Shown: positions 1 through 11,682 of the stretch, piece after piece
How the letters are laid out: each line of letters opens with the position of its first letter
Position numbering within the stretch: the first letter of the stretch is position 1
Source: Augochlora pura
Lineage: Eukaryota; Arthropoda; Insecta; Hymenoptera; Halictidae
Length of the DNA: 64,000 nucleotides
Reading direction: 5' to 3'
NCBI RefSeq assembly: GCF_028453695.1
Contig: NC_135778.1
Span: 11,654,244 to 11,718,243, forward strand
Notes under the pieces: generated by a model
Told to the model about the DNA's origin: nothing
The model's database searches: none
The model's input: the letters and a program-made list of their open reading frames with translations, nothing else
Program-made: the position numbers and the translations under genes

Positions 1-796
1 CCGAGATCATTCCCTGATTCTAAGGACTGGCTGTGATTGGACTATGAATATTTATGATTATTTATGGCGGTTTTCTTGCTGCTTTTGTGCCGCACACCGC
101 AGGAAAGATTCGAACGGAGATTAAAAGTGTCATTATCAGACTGTTTGAAAGAAATTCCGTTTTCATGGACAAGGGAATAGGTGAAACCGGATTATCATTG
201 TTAGTTAGCATTTAGGAGCAACGTACCGGAACATTCTTGACGAATGAAGTTTCTAGAACGGTGAGATCACAATGGAAGCTCGTCGAGGTAATGAGTTTGT
301 ATTTCATTATGCAAGACTGAACATGTAAAGTTACATTTTCTTGCTATCATTTTGTCTTGAAACCGGGAGGTATGCTATGTTGTTTAATTAGCGACGCATC
401 CCTCATTTCTGGCTACTTTTCGCATTACTGTAACATGCACGGGAAGTTGCCAAGCAATGTTGCAAAGTTCTCGTGCGCTGGCTTTCATTTACGTTCACGA
501 GAAATTATTAACATCTCGAGTTCCGCTTCAACTTCGAACTTTGATCAATTATTGCGTCGCTACGGAATCAGATCAGGTTTTGCTTGAATGCATAAACAAA
601 CGCATTAGACGAATTGGTTAAAATTGATAGATTGCAGATGTTTTGTGGACTGACTTCGTAAACATTTCTTCCGCTTTTACAATTGTAACGAGCTTGCAGC
701 AACAAGGGTGAATTAACTTCTTGTGGTTCTTTCAGTAGTTATGGCAACATAAAAATCTACTGAAAATTTGTAAGATATTACATAAGTCCCATAGAG
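1..796. other. Non-coding stretch, nothing recognised
   Basis: Mixed-composition DNA without a supportable gene. The longest open frame (357-587) is about 76 codons, starts at a non-ATG codon and has no recognisable domain. No tandem repeat or terminal inverted repeat was seen. Confidence 0.5.
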
Positions 797-1005
797 TTAA
801 CCCTTTGCACTCGAAGCTATTTCAACTACAAGTCTGAAATAATTTTTCTGGCTTCTAGTATTTCCATGTTATAGAACTGAATTCATTCTATGGATATGAC
901 ATTGAGTGTCGTGACTCATTTAACATTTACACTTTCAATAATTTTTTAAATCTGAGCTGTGGCGATATTTGTAAAAATAATTTTGGAACGCGTTACGACG
1001 TTGGA
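797..1005 (+). mobile_element. piggyBac-like MITE, 3' end lost
   Basis: TTAA at 797-800 is followed by the terminal sequence CCCTTTGCACTCGAAG. The interior (a run about AATAATTTTTCTGGC, then AATTTTTTAAATCT and AATTTTGGAACG) matches the complete copies at 4166-4399 and 4412-4653. The expected right end GAGTGCAAAGGG plus TTAA is not found downstream, so this copy stops at about 1005. A TTAA target and CCC/GGG termini are hallmarks of piggyBac-type transposons; assignment to that superfamily is inference, since no transposase is present. Confidence 0.68.
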
Positions 1006-1728
1006 GGCATTGTAAACATGTATATTTATAGCCAAAGTGACTATATTATCATTTAAGAGGTTATTAAAAAACTTAGTCACTTTATCTTGTTAGAAAGTGA
1101 TCAAAAGTGAAATAGCTGTAAGGTTTATCTAATTAAAAATTATTTTAAATCAATATTCGGATCCCATGATTTTACAGTTCAAAATCAACAAAATTAAATG
1201 TAGTCAATATATGAAATAAAATTGTAGCATCTTGACAGTAGAATCGTGCTATATTTACCGAGGTGGGACACCATTGTGCAATGAATTAAATATTGAAACA
1301 AAACCATCGATCCGAAAATATTGATAAAAATGGTACTGGGGCGGTGGTTCGATTAATCGCTAGATATATCCATCGGGATTAAATTGGAAACGAACCCACC
1401 TTGTATAACCGAGGCATTTGAAAGATTTCAATTCCAGTACGGTTCCCGTCGGCAGGAAGACAGCAGAGTAATCGTCGGAGATCAGGTATTCAATATCGAG
1501 GAGGAATACCGAAATAATCGCGACGCTTCGACACTCCAACTTTAATTCAATCAGTTCCCGGCTGTTTCTATCTCGATTGATCAACATTTGCCCTGCGATA
1601 GTTCCTCCCTTCGGTTCCGCTACCTTCCGAGATTTCGGGAGCCAGCAGACGCCAGGGGTTGGAAATGATTATCATATCGGTTCCGGTTAGTGAAACAATT
1701 CCAGACACCATACGCAAGTTGCTAACCT
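1006..1728. other. AT-rich non-coding stretch, nothing recognised
   Basis: No gene or clear repeat. An open frame of 75 codons on the minus strand (1360-1587) lies in a slightly more GC-rich patch and has no recognisable motif. Confidence 0.45.
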
Positions 1729-1872
1729 GATAGATTTAGTTTAATATCGGATCGATTTGGAAATCTAATTTTATAAGATTCTCCACGTAGAATTGTAATT
1801 GATAGATTTAGTTTAATATCGGATCGATTTGGACATTTTATTTTATAAGATTCTCCACGTAGAATTGTAATT
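1729..1872 (+). repeat. Tandem duplication, 72-bp unit x2
   Basis: Two adjacent 72-bp units (1729-1800 and 1801-1872) both begin GATAGATTTAGTTTAATATC and end CACGTAGAATTGTAATT. They differ at only a few bases near the middle, so the duplication is recent. No coding potential. Confidence 0.9.
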
Positions 1873-1901
1873 TTATTCATCCACTGGAAATCTTATCTTA
1901 G

Positions 1902-1990
1902 CCCTTTGCACTCCGTTGTCTCCTCTCGGGGGTCATCGTGTTTCTAGTATATCACTGGATATCAAGATTTATTAGCTAGTATGGGGAATT
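1902..1990 (+). mobile_element. Fragment of the 23679-23903 type piggyBac-like MITE
   Basis: Starts CCCTTTGCACTCC after TTAG (a decayed TTAA) and continues with CTCTCGGGGG, CATCGTG and TCTAGTATAT. This is the reverse complement of the right half of the copy at 23679-23903. Similarity fades by about 1990 and no right terminus was found. Confidence 0.55.
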
Positions 1991-2889
1991 AATTTATTAT
2001 AGTGCAACTTTTTGAGAAATGTACGTTTCTCTGAAGAAAACAAATCAGAACACGGTACAATTACTGAGACATATAATTATATATGTAAGATATACAATGA
2101 TCAGTTGAGAATTGATTTTCGAGAACAAAGAATGCTTCCATGAATATATTCGATGAACAATAGATTGAACAATATATAAACTATTCGCAATGTGGCAGTT
2201 ATTATTGTAAAATATGCAGTAATCTTTACAGAATGCTTTAAAATTGATCATACTGCGCAAAATCATCAGAAACAAAATGTTGATTTGCAAATATTGGTGT
2301 TGCAATACGATGTGCAAAGTGCAGACAGCAGTTAGAATTGTTCACTACTAAATGAACAGAGAAGTCTGAATATTTTCATTCATTCAACGTATCGTTCATA
2401 TTATTCTGTAAATAATTAAATCCTTTTACATTGGTCAGATATAGATGACACTTTTCTTCAATAAAAGTCTCTAATTAGCGTGAAGGTGTTACACGAATGC
2501 TGGTAATCGTATTACTTCTCATTTCCTGAAACTGTCAGTACAAAGATATTCTGCCGCTCGCGATTGACTCCGATATTTAGGATCCACAACTTAGCCGCTC
2601 GACCGTCCCACAGTCAAAGTGGAAATAATTTCCGCCAGGAGCTTCTCCGAAGCAACGTTGAAACAAGAAGCAAACGATGGTAGGCTTTATTTTCGGATGA
2701 ACCGTCGGCGGACACGGTCCACTATCTATATAGAATGCATCTGCGTGGAAAGGCACTTTGCGCTGGCTCGACAAAAATCCGCTCGATAGCCAGTCGATGC
2801 AGGGGAGCACAGTTGCGGTGAATTAAGCCGGCTTTCGCTGGAGGGCCCTCGATAAGGAAGTTTGAACAAACGAGCGTGCTCGGGCTACA
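1991..2889. other. AT-rich non-coding stretch, nothing recognised
   Basis: Open frames here are at most 90 codons, low-complexity and on the minus strand, with no family resemblance. No repeat was recognised. Confidence 0.45.
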
Positions 2890-3774
2890 CATTAGAGGCG
2901 CGGGGTTAGGCATCGTGTCGTGTTTCGCAGGCCGATCGAAGGAGGTCCCATAGAAGACACATACGGGGGAGGGGCGCGCGGAAGGTGAGGGACCAAGGAG
3001 GACGCGGTTCGCCGGACAGTTGTTATCTTATTACTGATATCGCATCGCCGCCGTTCGCGTTTCGTCCTGGTTTCGTCCCGGTTTCGTCCCCTGTCCTGAA
3101 CAAATGTTTGCGCCGCGCTGCCGCGGACAGATAGTGGTGCGAACTGGGTAGACCGGTCCCGTAGAGCCGAGGCTTCCTGTTTGCCCTAGAGAACAACGCG
3201 CGCCCGCGCGAGCAAACGCAGACGAACCTGCTCGCGATCGGAACCCCTCCCCCGCCGCTTACACTCTGGAACGTGGGGCCATTTTCGGCTGAAACGAGTT
3301 AACGTCTTTCGGAAGTTTGCGCCCGGTCGTCTCTTCCGAAACGTTTTCCGCGACGCCCACTCCGCTCGCGGTCTAATAACGCATTATCTCGCGGAAGCTG
3401 CCGTTTGAACGGCGCCGCGGCGGCCTTAACGGGTCGAACACGATGTTTGCACTTCTAATTAGCTGCTACCAACGTTCCGAACCCCGGGAATGGATCGTGT
3501 ACGGTGCTAGTGGGCGGGCAGTGGGTATTAATGGCCACGGAATTCGGTGGGATGCCGGAGGTCGGATGGTACGTTAGGGGTGCTCTGGTTCTTTCTTTCT
3601 GCTCCGTTATCTTGGAGGAACGATGCGTTATTGTTGGGCAACTGTTGTGCGAACTCTTTCTATACTCCCGATTTTAACCAGTTAATTGTTAGCTCTTTGC
3701 TAAATGCCCACCAGTGTGTGTTGCAATAATCAAGCGATTACACAGGAAGTTATGAATCCAGCTCAAATTATTTA
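2890..3774. other. GC/CpG-rich block, no gene recognised
   Basis: A sharp change to GC-rich, CpG-rich sequence between about 2900 and 3560. A short tandem array of about 10-11 bp units based on GGTTTCGTCC lies at 3059-3090. No open frame with recognisable protein content. Such blocks may hold promoters or enhancers, but nothing in the sequence alone shows it. Confidence 0.5.
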
Positions 3775-4052
3775 TAATTTTCACTTGTTTTGTTTGTACT
3801 GTTAATTTGTGCTCACTTGAAGTTATTCACTTTGCAACGAATACCAAGCAAATTCGTGTAATATTCGTTCGAAGAATTTATCAATTCCAAAACAACAGAA
3901 TTTTACGCTACTGGAATTAACAAACTGTTAATTTATTGGCAAAAATGTGTAGATTGTAATGGATGTTATTTTGATTAAAAAAACTTGTTCCGATTTGTGA
4001 TATGTCGATTTAAAGATATAGTTTGGGAATCGACATTATTTTCTTACCAACC
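3775..4052 (+). mobile_element. Internally deleted mariner element, left end lost
   Basis: Aligns closely with the reverse complement of 44869-45211. The right terminus ends TTCTTACCAACC followed by the TA target at 4053-4054. The left terminal repeat present in the other copy is missing: similarity begins only at about 3775, near the shared TTTGTTTGTACTGTTAATTT. The element is an internally deleted mariner carrying only the two ends of the transposase gene. Confidence 0.78.
3837..3978 (+). pseudogene. Mariner transposase remnant (C-terminal end)
   Basis: The last codons before the TAA at 3976-3978 read as the residues FYATGINKL, then WQKCVDCNG and YFD. This is the conserved end of mariner transposases (pattern YxxGIxxLxxxWxxC..xxGxYF). 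The start codon seen as ATG in the sister copy is ACG here, and the whole catalytic core is deleted. It cannot make a transposase. Confidence 0.75.
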
Positions 4053-4161
4053 TAATAACTATCAAATTGTAACGAAATTTTACGCATATAATATACGAAC
4101 ATAATCGCCACGACACAAAATTCTATCACATCTCCATGGCGGATATAGTCGTCAAGCACAC

Positions 4162-4403
4162 TTAACCCTTTGCACTCAAAGCCATTTTAACTGTAATTCT
4201 AAAATAATTTTTCTGACACACAGCATTTCTATTTTACATGACAAAATGTATTGTATGCATATAAAATTGAATCTTGTAACTCATGCAGTTATACTTTTAA
4301 TAATTTTTGAAACCTAATTTTTTATAATATAAAAATTATATTGAAACGTGCTGTAACAATTTTAGTGGTGTCTCAGAGTCACCACTCGAGTGCAAAGGGT
4401 TAA
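4162..4403 (+). mobile_element. piggyBac-like MITE, complete (234 bp)
   Basis: TTAA (4162-4165), then CCCTTTGCACTCAAAGCC at the left and CACTCGAGTGCAAAGGG at the right, then TTAA (4400-4403). The terminal inverted repeat is 12 bp perfect (CCCTTTGCACTC). The interior is AT-rich and has no open frame. It is one of the best-preserved copies of the dominant short repeat family of this window and lies 8 bp from a second copy. Confidence 0.85.
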
Positions 4404-4407
4404 CTGG

Positions 4408-4657
4408 TTAATCCTTTTCTGCATTCGAACCATTTTAACTGTGAATGTGAAATAATTTTCCAGGCTCATAGTATTTCTATTTTATGCAATAAAGTGCACT
4501 TTTATGCGTACGAAATTGATTCTTGTAACTCATAGCAATAGTTTCGCTACTCAACAATCTTTTATATCTAAACAATATTGTTATAAAAATTATTTTCGAA
4601 CGTAATGGAATAATTTTAGTGGTGTCTCACAATCGCCATTCGAGTGCAAAGGGTTAA
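4408..4657 (+). mobile_element. piggyBac-like MITE, complete (242 bp)
   Basis: TTAA (4408-4411) with a slightly decayed left end TCCTTTTCTGCATTCG, and an intact right end CATTCGAGTGCAAAGGG followed by TTAA (4654-4657). The interior matches the neighbour at 4166-4399 throughout (the GTGGTGTCTCA block before the right end is shared). The pair lies head to tail with only TTAACTGGTTAA between termini. Confidence 0.82.
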
Positions 4658-7524
4658 CACTCCACACAGTTGAAACATTTAATTTACCGGAAGATCGATT
4701 AACTCTCTTCGATGACTGAACTGGGTATAGAGATACTCGATAATTTTTATTTGAAACATAGTTTCATAAAAACTTGTTTTATTATATCGATCTAAATAAT
4801 TTGATGGATTACGGGCGAGATTGTTGTAGTTTTTGAATGATTATGTAAAAAAATATGTTAGAGAACCGGCAATAGATAAAGTATTAAAAGTGTATTGGTA
4901 TATAATTAATCACTATTTTTAATGTATCCTGCGATTAAGTTAATTTAATTTCTTGCAAAAGAATTCTTGTAACTATCTCTACTTCCAAAAAGTGTCTTAT
5001 CACTTTACTGCTTATTTAGTAATATTTATAATATTATAACGTACATGTATAATTCAGCTCCTGCAGAGGCAGTCCCTTTTATTTTCTAACAAAATAAACT
5101 CTGTGCAAAATTGAAACTATCTTTATCAATTATAAGAAACAGCAACGCGCTTCATTGTGAACAACATTAATGCATCGGGAAAAAGTGCATCGCTATTCTT
5201 AAACTCTTTCAATCTGTTCAGTGCATGTAATTTCACCTAGTCATCCACTTCATAAATCCATGAGATCCGCAGTCTAATCGTGACGCAACACTTTCGGTTG
5301 TTGACTTTCTGATTATCAGGCAATCTCGCAATCTCCGCTTCACCCTGCTTTTTACAATGCGATACGCTGCTTCGTGTATACATATACGCTTAAATATTCG
5401 TATTCTGGACGCGTTTCATTATCTAACAAGATTATCCAGCGCAGTTTCCGCTCGACGGAAAGTAAAAGCAAATGATATTCTACTTACAATCCATGATCCC
5501 CTTTGAGATAAACGCAGGAATGTATAAATCGGCTACGATGTTCTACGTAAAGAATGTCGGTCAGATGAAAATGACAAATGGATTTCGAAGAGAGCGAAGA
5601 CTGGAATGCGCGCGAATTACGCGCGTGAAGTAATTTTACTTCAGCGAACGCATAGCTGTGCAGCTATTCTGAGTAAAATAATATTCTCAATAGCGAGTAT
5701 TCCGTTTCGCTTTGAATCAGCAGCAGTCTGCTCCGGAATATTGTCTAAACATAACGTTAACATTATGAAGTACCCACGTTTCATCGAAATTCGTTTTAAT
5801 AACTAGAAAATATGATACTTATTATATTCAATTGTAACGTGATGATACATTTTACGGCAACTTTATTATTATTGATTGCATCGATGGAGATACAGTTCCT
5901 ATATATTAAAACTTTACTTAGTACTGCTCTTCAATTTAAATCAACCAATTGTGGCCTATTCGGAATTTCATATTTCAGAAATATATATTTTATAATAGAG
6001 AAATTGCGCAACGTCCAGAAGCAAAAAGGAAATTAATTTACATCCTTGAGTTATTAAATTATTACGCTGACCTCTGACCATCCTTGTACTAGCCTCAGAT
6101 AATAGGAGAGAATCAGTACATTTGGACCGGCGCCAAGGTTGGATTCAATCTACAATTCGTAGTCAATTAGCACCGCTAATAACACCGTAAATATTTCTTC
6201 TTTTTAATAGCTTTTCCTCTCATCGTGGTAATTAGCGACGTTTCCGGCTTTTCAATCTATTCTCTAATCGAATAATTCTAATTCTAGCCGAATCGAGGTT
6301 ATCGCGCTCTCGTATCTTTTAATAAAGATTAGTGCCCTTATCAAAACTCTGTTTATACAAGTTCTTTCTTCCTGGTAAAACTTTGTTATAGTCTTCTTCT
6401 GATTTTTATATTTCCAATAAAACAGTAGTAACTTTTAATTAAATATTCCTCGATTGTCTCGGAGCCTCGACGTCGCAGCGTTTCCAAGCATAGCTTACAA
6501 CCAGTCATCAGATTTTATTGACAACGGTGCGAGTACTTTACAAGATGGCGATTCTCTAAATTCACAGATCCAAATTAAGACGCTACCCGGCTGATCCCAC
6601 ACACGTTCACCACGGCGTTCTATCTCCGCAATGCGGAGGATCGGCGATCTTAGCCCAGTTTACGAGCAGTCGAAGAAGCACCTGTTCGCCGAAGTATCAG
6701 CAGTTGTCCAAGTCAGTCCCGGGTCTTGATCGGCGACTTAGCGTCTCGGCATCTTTCCAAATAATTTCGAGTGCGCTGTCCGTCGAGCGAGTCACTCTGT
6801 CCGCTATTTCGAGTCCCGAATGACCGGTATGCTCGGCCAGGAAAAGCGGTTCGCTTTTTGTTGACCGATCAAGACCTGGTTACGTAAGGATGGCACCTTC
6901 GTGAGAAACGTCGCCACGGTGGTACCGTTTCCCGAAAAAAGTTTGACAAGAGCGGCGGTTTTGATAAAAATCGGCACTTCTAGGTTTCCGTGGTCGCAGA
7001 AATGTGTAATTTAAAATGGAAATTCATACGCGGTTGAAATATTTAAACATTCTTTAAAATCTATTCTTTGAAATATACAATAATTTTATAATTAATTTAC
7101 CAATGCATTCGATATCATAACTTACATCTTACTTTAGGTCGTGAATCTTGCTTCAGTAAGTATTTTGATGACTATCGCAACTTTTTTATCTGTGATTATA
7201 TTATAATATACAAGAGTTTTATAGCCTATATTTTAAGCTAACATAACTATTTTATTTACCACTTTATGGAGCTATATTTATTGTATTAAGCAGAGAAATT
7301 TTTATTTCCCTCTATATTTTCATATTCTCATATTTTTTCATAGAATAAACTTGGAAACATTGTGGCGCAGTTTTATAATAGTATTACCATAATGTTACCA
7401 TGTTTACGGTAGAACGAAGCACGAGTATTCGTTAACTTTGACAGTCTATAATACAGTAATCAAACGAGGTGTTTTCAAACAACGAAGCACTTCAAACAGC
7501 CTTTGTCTTTTGTCGCTATGAGTA
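4658..7524. other. Non-coding stretch, no gene recognised
   Basis: Mostly AT-rich. A moderately GC-rich patch lies at about 6440-6980, with no open frame resembling a protein. Frames at 5606-5806 and 5812-6036 (66 and 74 codons) are low-complexity and have no recognisable domain. Confidence 0.45.
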
Positions 7525-8176
7525 GGGTAGCGTGTACAGTTATTGATCTATATACAGTGATTGACCATTTCCCTAAAAAATTAGTAAATATAAAATAATG
7601 ACTTTCTCGTGTAATTTTCAATAGCCCAGATATTTTTGTCCAAGAAAAATCACATATTATACAAATATTTATTATTTTGTAAATATCTAAATAAAATTAA
7701 ACGTAATTATGTGTTTTTGATTTCACGGAATTAACGTAACTTGATCTAAAAATCACAGCTATAGTAGCTAATAATTCTTGCGCATATTAACTTAGAACTG
7801 TAGCAATTTGTATCATTGTTACATATGTATAACGTATGCACCAAAGTTTGCTAAAGGAAATTATTTGACTAAAAAATGTCGCGGATATTAGGGGGACCAA
7901 GAATTGTCTTTCTTCTTCACAGTGATTGACTAGTGTACGACTAAGTATTTAAAACTATTCTTTATGTATATAATTGTATAATGCATAATAATGAATGATT
8001 TTTACATTTCTTTATGTGGTTTATAGAAGTTCTGAATTTTTGTGTTATTTCTTAAGCCTTTTTATAGCGAGAGCAGCTTTATCTTTATTGTTCGATTTTA
8101 AAGGTGAGTAGTTGTGTCCTATTAATGGTGCAATACTCGTGTTTATAAATTCAATCACTGTATACGCTACGCTATA
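7525..8176 (+). mobile_element. Inverted-repeat-bounded element, ~650 bp, family unknown
   Basis: The left end TAGGGTAGCGTGTACAGTTA and the right end, read in reverse complement as TAGCGTAGCGTATACAGTGA, form an imperfect terminal repeat of about 24 bp. The first ~400 bp match 34750-35180 in opposite orientation, including TTTCACG near AATTAACGTAAC, ATTATTTGACTAA, ATATTAGGGGGACCAAGAAT and the GACTAGTGTA block. Two copies with shared ends and no open frame suggest a non-autonomous DNA transposon. The superfamily is not determined. Confidence 0.6.
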
Positions 8177-10362
8177 CTTCGAAAATTACAATTTGTCCAA
8201 AATTTTTCGAGAAGGTATCCGCTTCGCAGCTCCGCGAATCAATGTTCGGCGCGCGTAGTCTCGGCAGAACTTCGCGAGAAGTTCGCTAGACGGTGTCACG
8301 TTAAATTTCCCTGCCGGTCGGACGTACGCGCCCTATCTTTCACGCCTGATATACTTCCTAAAGGGCGATGCGTCGTTTGTCTCCGTAGCGGGAAATATGC
8401 TCCGGCGGCGATAGTTCGCGGGGCCGGCTCCGCGGCTCGTCGAAATGCCAGGCCGCGCCACGGAGAGTGCATTATATTTATCGGGACTAATACTGTTTCC
8501 GTGCCATAAACCACCGGCAGATAAAAAGCGCACGCGACTCTCTGTTTTCCGTTAAGTGCGAACTACCCACGCGTTATCGCGCGGGCAAACGCGGGCGAGC
8601 AACGCGGCTCGCTGTGGCGCGACGCGCCCGCGTTGTGCGTCGGGCCGGGCCGGGTCGGGCCGCCGCCTCGCCGATTGTGTACGCGCGTGCATTAACCCAT
8701 TACGACAGCGTTCGTTTGCCAACTACCGATCGGCGCGCGTTACGTTACAACCAGGAAACGTTTAACCGGACCACCCCGGGATTGTTTGAAACATTTATCC
8801 GCTGAAAAAATACGGGCGCCGGGCTCGCGCGGAGTTTCATTTCAAGTCCGTCGTCGGCTGGTTTCGGTTCATTAAATTTACCCCTTTGTGACCGGACCAC
8901 TTCGATTCCGCCATTCACAGGAAAATTATACCGTCGGACCCGAGTATCGGGTGATTTTCTGTTCGAAATTTTATTTAATCCCCCTATTGGTACCTTGCAG
9001 CCTCTTGAGACCCGAACGAAAATTCTCTATACACTTATTTTCACGAACGGTTTGAGAATCGCGAGGCACTTTCGTGTTTCCGTAATATTTCTATTTTATG
9101 GCCTTAACCTTTACGCTTCGAAGAATATATATTTTAATCATATTGTCCGTACACTTTAGAATTTTAATCTCGGATGGTAATCAAATTTACGTGTATTTGT
9201 GTAACGTATTGGCTGAAACATGTTGCTAATCAACGCCGCGGTAGCCGCGCTGCTCCGAGTCCAATTCATTAAAACGAAAAATATTGCCTTGCTACGAAGG
9301 AAAAAATCCGGAATGAAATTTGTGTAGCAATTAATTCATATTTTCAACGGCATGAGTCGTGCATTGACAACAATTGGCCACATGTCGGAATGAATCATTG
9401 ATTGAATTGCGCGATACGGTAACAACATTTCATTCCCTTGCTGCAACTTGCAAATAAAGCTTTTGATATAATATGTTTGTACGCGTCTTGTTTATTTCTT
9501 CTATCTGTTGAATGCACTCGCACTGTTGCACGCAATTTCCCGATAATAAATCCGACAAAAAATCGTATCGTAAATAAAGCTTCCAATTATTTATTTGGAA
9601 TTGTAAAATGCGTAGAGTACCGCGCAGGTAAAACGCGGCAGAAGTACAGCGATACGTCCCTACTAGCTCTTTCGTATAGTTTCTCGAGCAGTCAAATTGA
9701 ATTTCTATCGTTCCTACTATTTATATGATCTCTTAAAAAAACAATGCAACAAATAACAACATACGATTTCATCTTAATATTAAAGATACAACAGAATTAA
9801 ATAATCTCCACCTTGTAGTTACGCCAAATACGCTTATCTCATAAAATACAATTACATCTTTATTTCTTGTAATTTTTCTTAATTATTAGCTTATTTGCAA
9901 AGCGAAGTTAGACACGTTGCCACAGAATAATGAAAATAATATCCACCAGATTTCTATGCAGACTACAACATCCCCGACAGGCGTAATAGCTCGCTTTATC
10001 TTGCTGTTTTCGCAATTAATAAGGGACTGCGCGCTTATACAAAAAGGGAAAACATTGTTAAATATCGTCTGTACCATAGAATTTATCGTGGCCGTGACGT
10101 TCTAATTATTTTAAGGAGTCCGCGTCTCTCGCGGCAGACACTTTATTATATCGCCGTGAAACAGCGTATTTTCGCGTGTACGGGAGGAAGAAACAAAGAA
10201 GCCTGGCATATTAATGGTGGCGACGATTAACGCAAGAATTACTCGAGGGTAATAACAACGGGTCGCGATCCCCGAGGCCGATACAGCCTCGTTTATCGCA
10301 GAAATCCCTATAAAAATGTTTGCGGGGGAAGGGAGGGGGGTTCAAACGACGAAGAAAGAAAG

Positions 10363-10366
<4 letters not shown>
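8177..10366. other. CpG-rich block then AT-rich stretch, no gene recognised
   Basis: 8220-8980 is strongly GC- and CpG-rich, with overlapping short frames on both strands (8296-8805) that read as arginine/alanine-rich chance translations. 9060-10100 is AT-rich, with frames up to 96 codons and no recognisable motif. No repeat family recognised. Confidence 0.45.

Positions 10367-10392
<26 letters not shown>
10367..10392 (+). repeat. (AG)13 microsatellite
   Basis: Uninterrupted AG dinucleotide run, preceded by a purine-rich lead-in from 10352. Confidence 0.95.
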
Positions 10393-10393
<1 letters not shown>

Positions 10394-11353
10394 AAGTCGA
10401 GTCTCCGGGCGGTTGAAATCGACGTGTTAATCGCACGCGATGCTGACAGTACCGTGCAGAAAATGCGAGCGTAATCTCACGCGCGTGATCACTCGGCGAA
10501 CAGGCCGATTATTCATTATGGTTGCCCGGCCCGTTTCAATGTGACGATGTCGTGCACGCAATTACTTCGCCTCTGCTCGCCGGTTGTACACTCGATAAAT
10601 ATTTCGTCCCGGCGAAATTAAGATTTTCGGCCCAGACCCCGATGGCCCGTCAGACGCTGGCGTATTTATGCGAAAACGGTCAGCAAAATTATTTCTTCGG
10701 CTCGACGAACGCGATTTATAGATCGCTGAAAGAATCCTGTGTATCGTCGTCCTCTATTGGTGTCCGGCCGCTTTGATTTATCATTAACCGTGCGAACTTC
10801 ATCGACAGCACCGCAAAGAGAACACGCGAAGGAAAAAATATATTTTCATGATTGGACTGTATGTAAAAAAAAAATGTATGCATTGATTACACGAATATAG
10901 TGGAACGTGTTTTTCCATTTATATCGATGAATATTAATTGATAATCATTTTTACGTCTTTATTGCTCTGTATTTAACTTACTATTCTTTTTCTTCTTTTG
11001 TGTTGTCTTTAACGTCGCATTCGCAACGAAAGTCTTTAGCGAAGAAAATAACTTGCCGTATATACCAGTTGTTCCAAGGAATTTTATCATGTCGTTTTTG
11101 TCGTTTTGGAATTCATATTCCCTATCTAGTTTTATGTTGAACGTTTGTCGAGAATAAATAAATATTTATATAAATAGATTTTCGAATAAATTCTTATTTA
11201 AGTCGAATATTTTATTGAAATAATTATTCATGCGAATTATACCATGCATTTATTCTAATAATTCTTCATTTTTTATTTGAACAATGAAGATTCGTAACAT
11301 TAGTAATGTAACAATATTCGAATAATATGAATCCTAGAATGCGCGACGATTAG
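10393..11353. other. Non-coding stretch, nothing recognised
   Basis: The GC-rich block continues to about 10800, then AT-rich DNA follows. The frame at 10522-10776 (84 codons) lies in the GC-rich part. It was inspected and shows no domain, signal peptide or homology I can name. Confidence 0.4.
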
Positions 11354-11682
11354 TTAACCACTTCGGTACGAGCGTCGACTATAGTCGACGGCCACAGATG
11401 AACACGCACAGCCGAGTGTCGACTATAGTCGACGGCCGTGATATGAACGCACACGGCCGAGCATCGACTATAGTCGACTACAGTCGACTGCCAAGAACTT
11501 TTGCCTTATCTCTACAATTGCAGTGTTTACGTCCAGAAATACACATAAATAAGCTTTTCTCGTCAAAGATCTGTAAAAGAGCAAAACGGATTCACTGTCA
11601 ATGCACGAAGTAGCATGCGAATGGTGAGTGCCGGCTGTGGGCACAATTTCGTGGCCGATGCGCGCCGTACCGAAGTGGTTAA
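11354..11682. mobile_element. TTAA-flanked MITE with internal palindrome array (321 bp)
   Basis: TTAA (11354-11357), left terminus CCACTTCGGTACG, right terminus CGTACCGAAGTGG, TTAA (11679-11682). The 13-bp terminal inverted repeat is perfect. It differs from the CCCTTTGCACTC family in its ends and interior. The TTAA flanks suggest piggyBac-type insertion, but the CCAC start is not the usual CCYT, so the superfamily call is tentative. No complete gene inside. The interior is dominated by palindromic repeats. Confidence 0.75.
11374..11489. repeat. Tandem array of ~44-bp units carrying a 16-bp palindrome
   Basis: The perfect palindrome GTCGACTATAGTCGAC occurs at 11374-11389 and 11418-11433. A near copy at 11463-11478 runs on into further AGTCGACTAC/AGTCGACT microrepeats. 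Units are spaced 44 and 45 bp and share flanking GGCC, ATGAAC and GCCGAG blocks. The array is inside the TTAA-flanked element. Confidence 0.9.

Noticed and set aside
2300..2325. GATGTGCAAAGTGCAG as a possible right end of the 1902 MITE fragment
   Set aside because: Only partial match to GAGTGCAAAGGG, no TTAA, and the intervening interior does not align.
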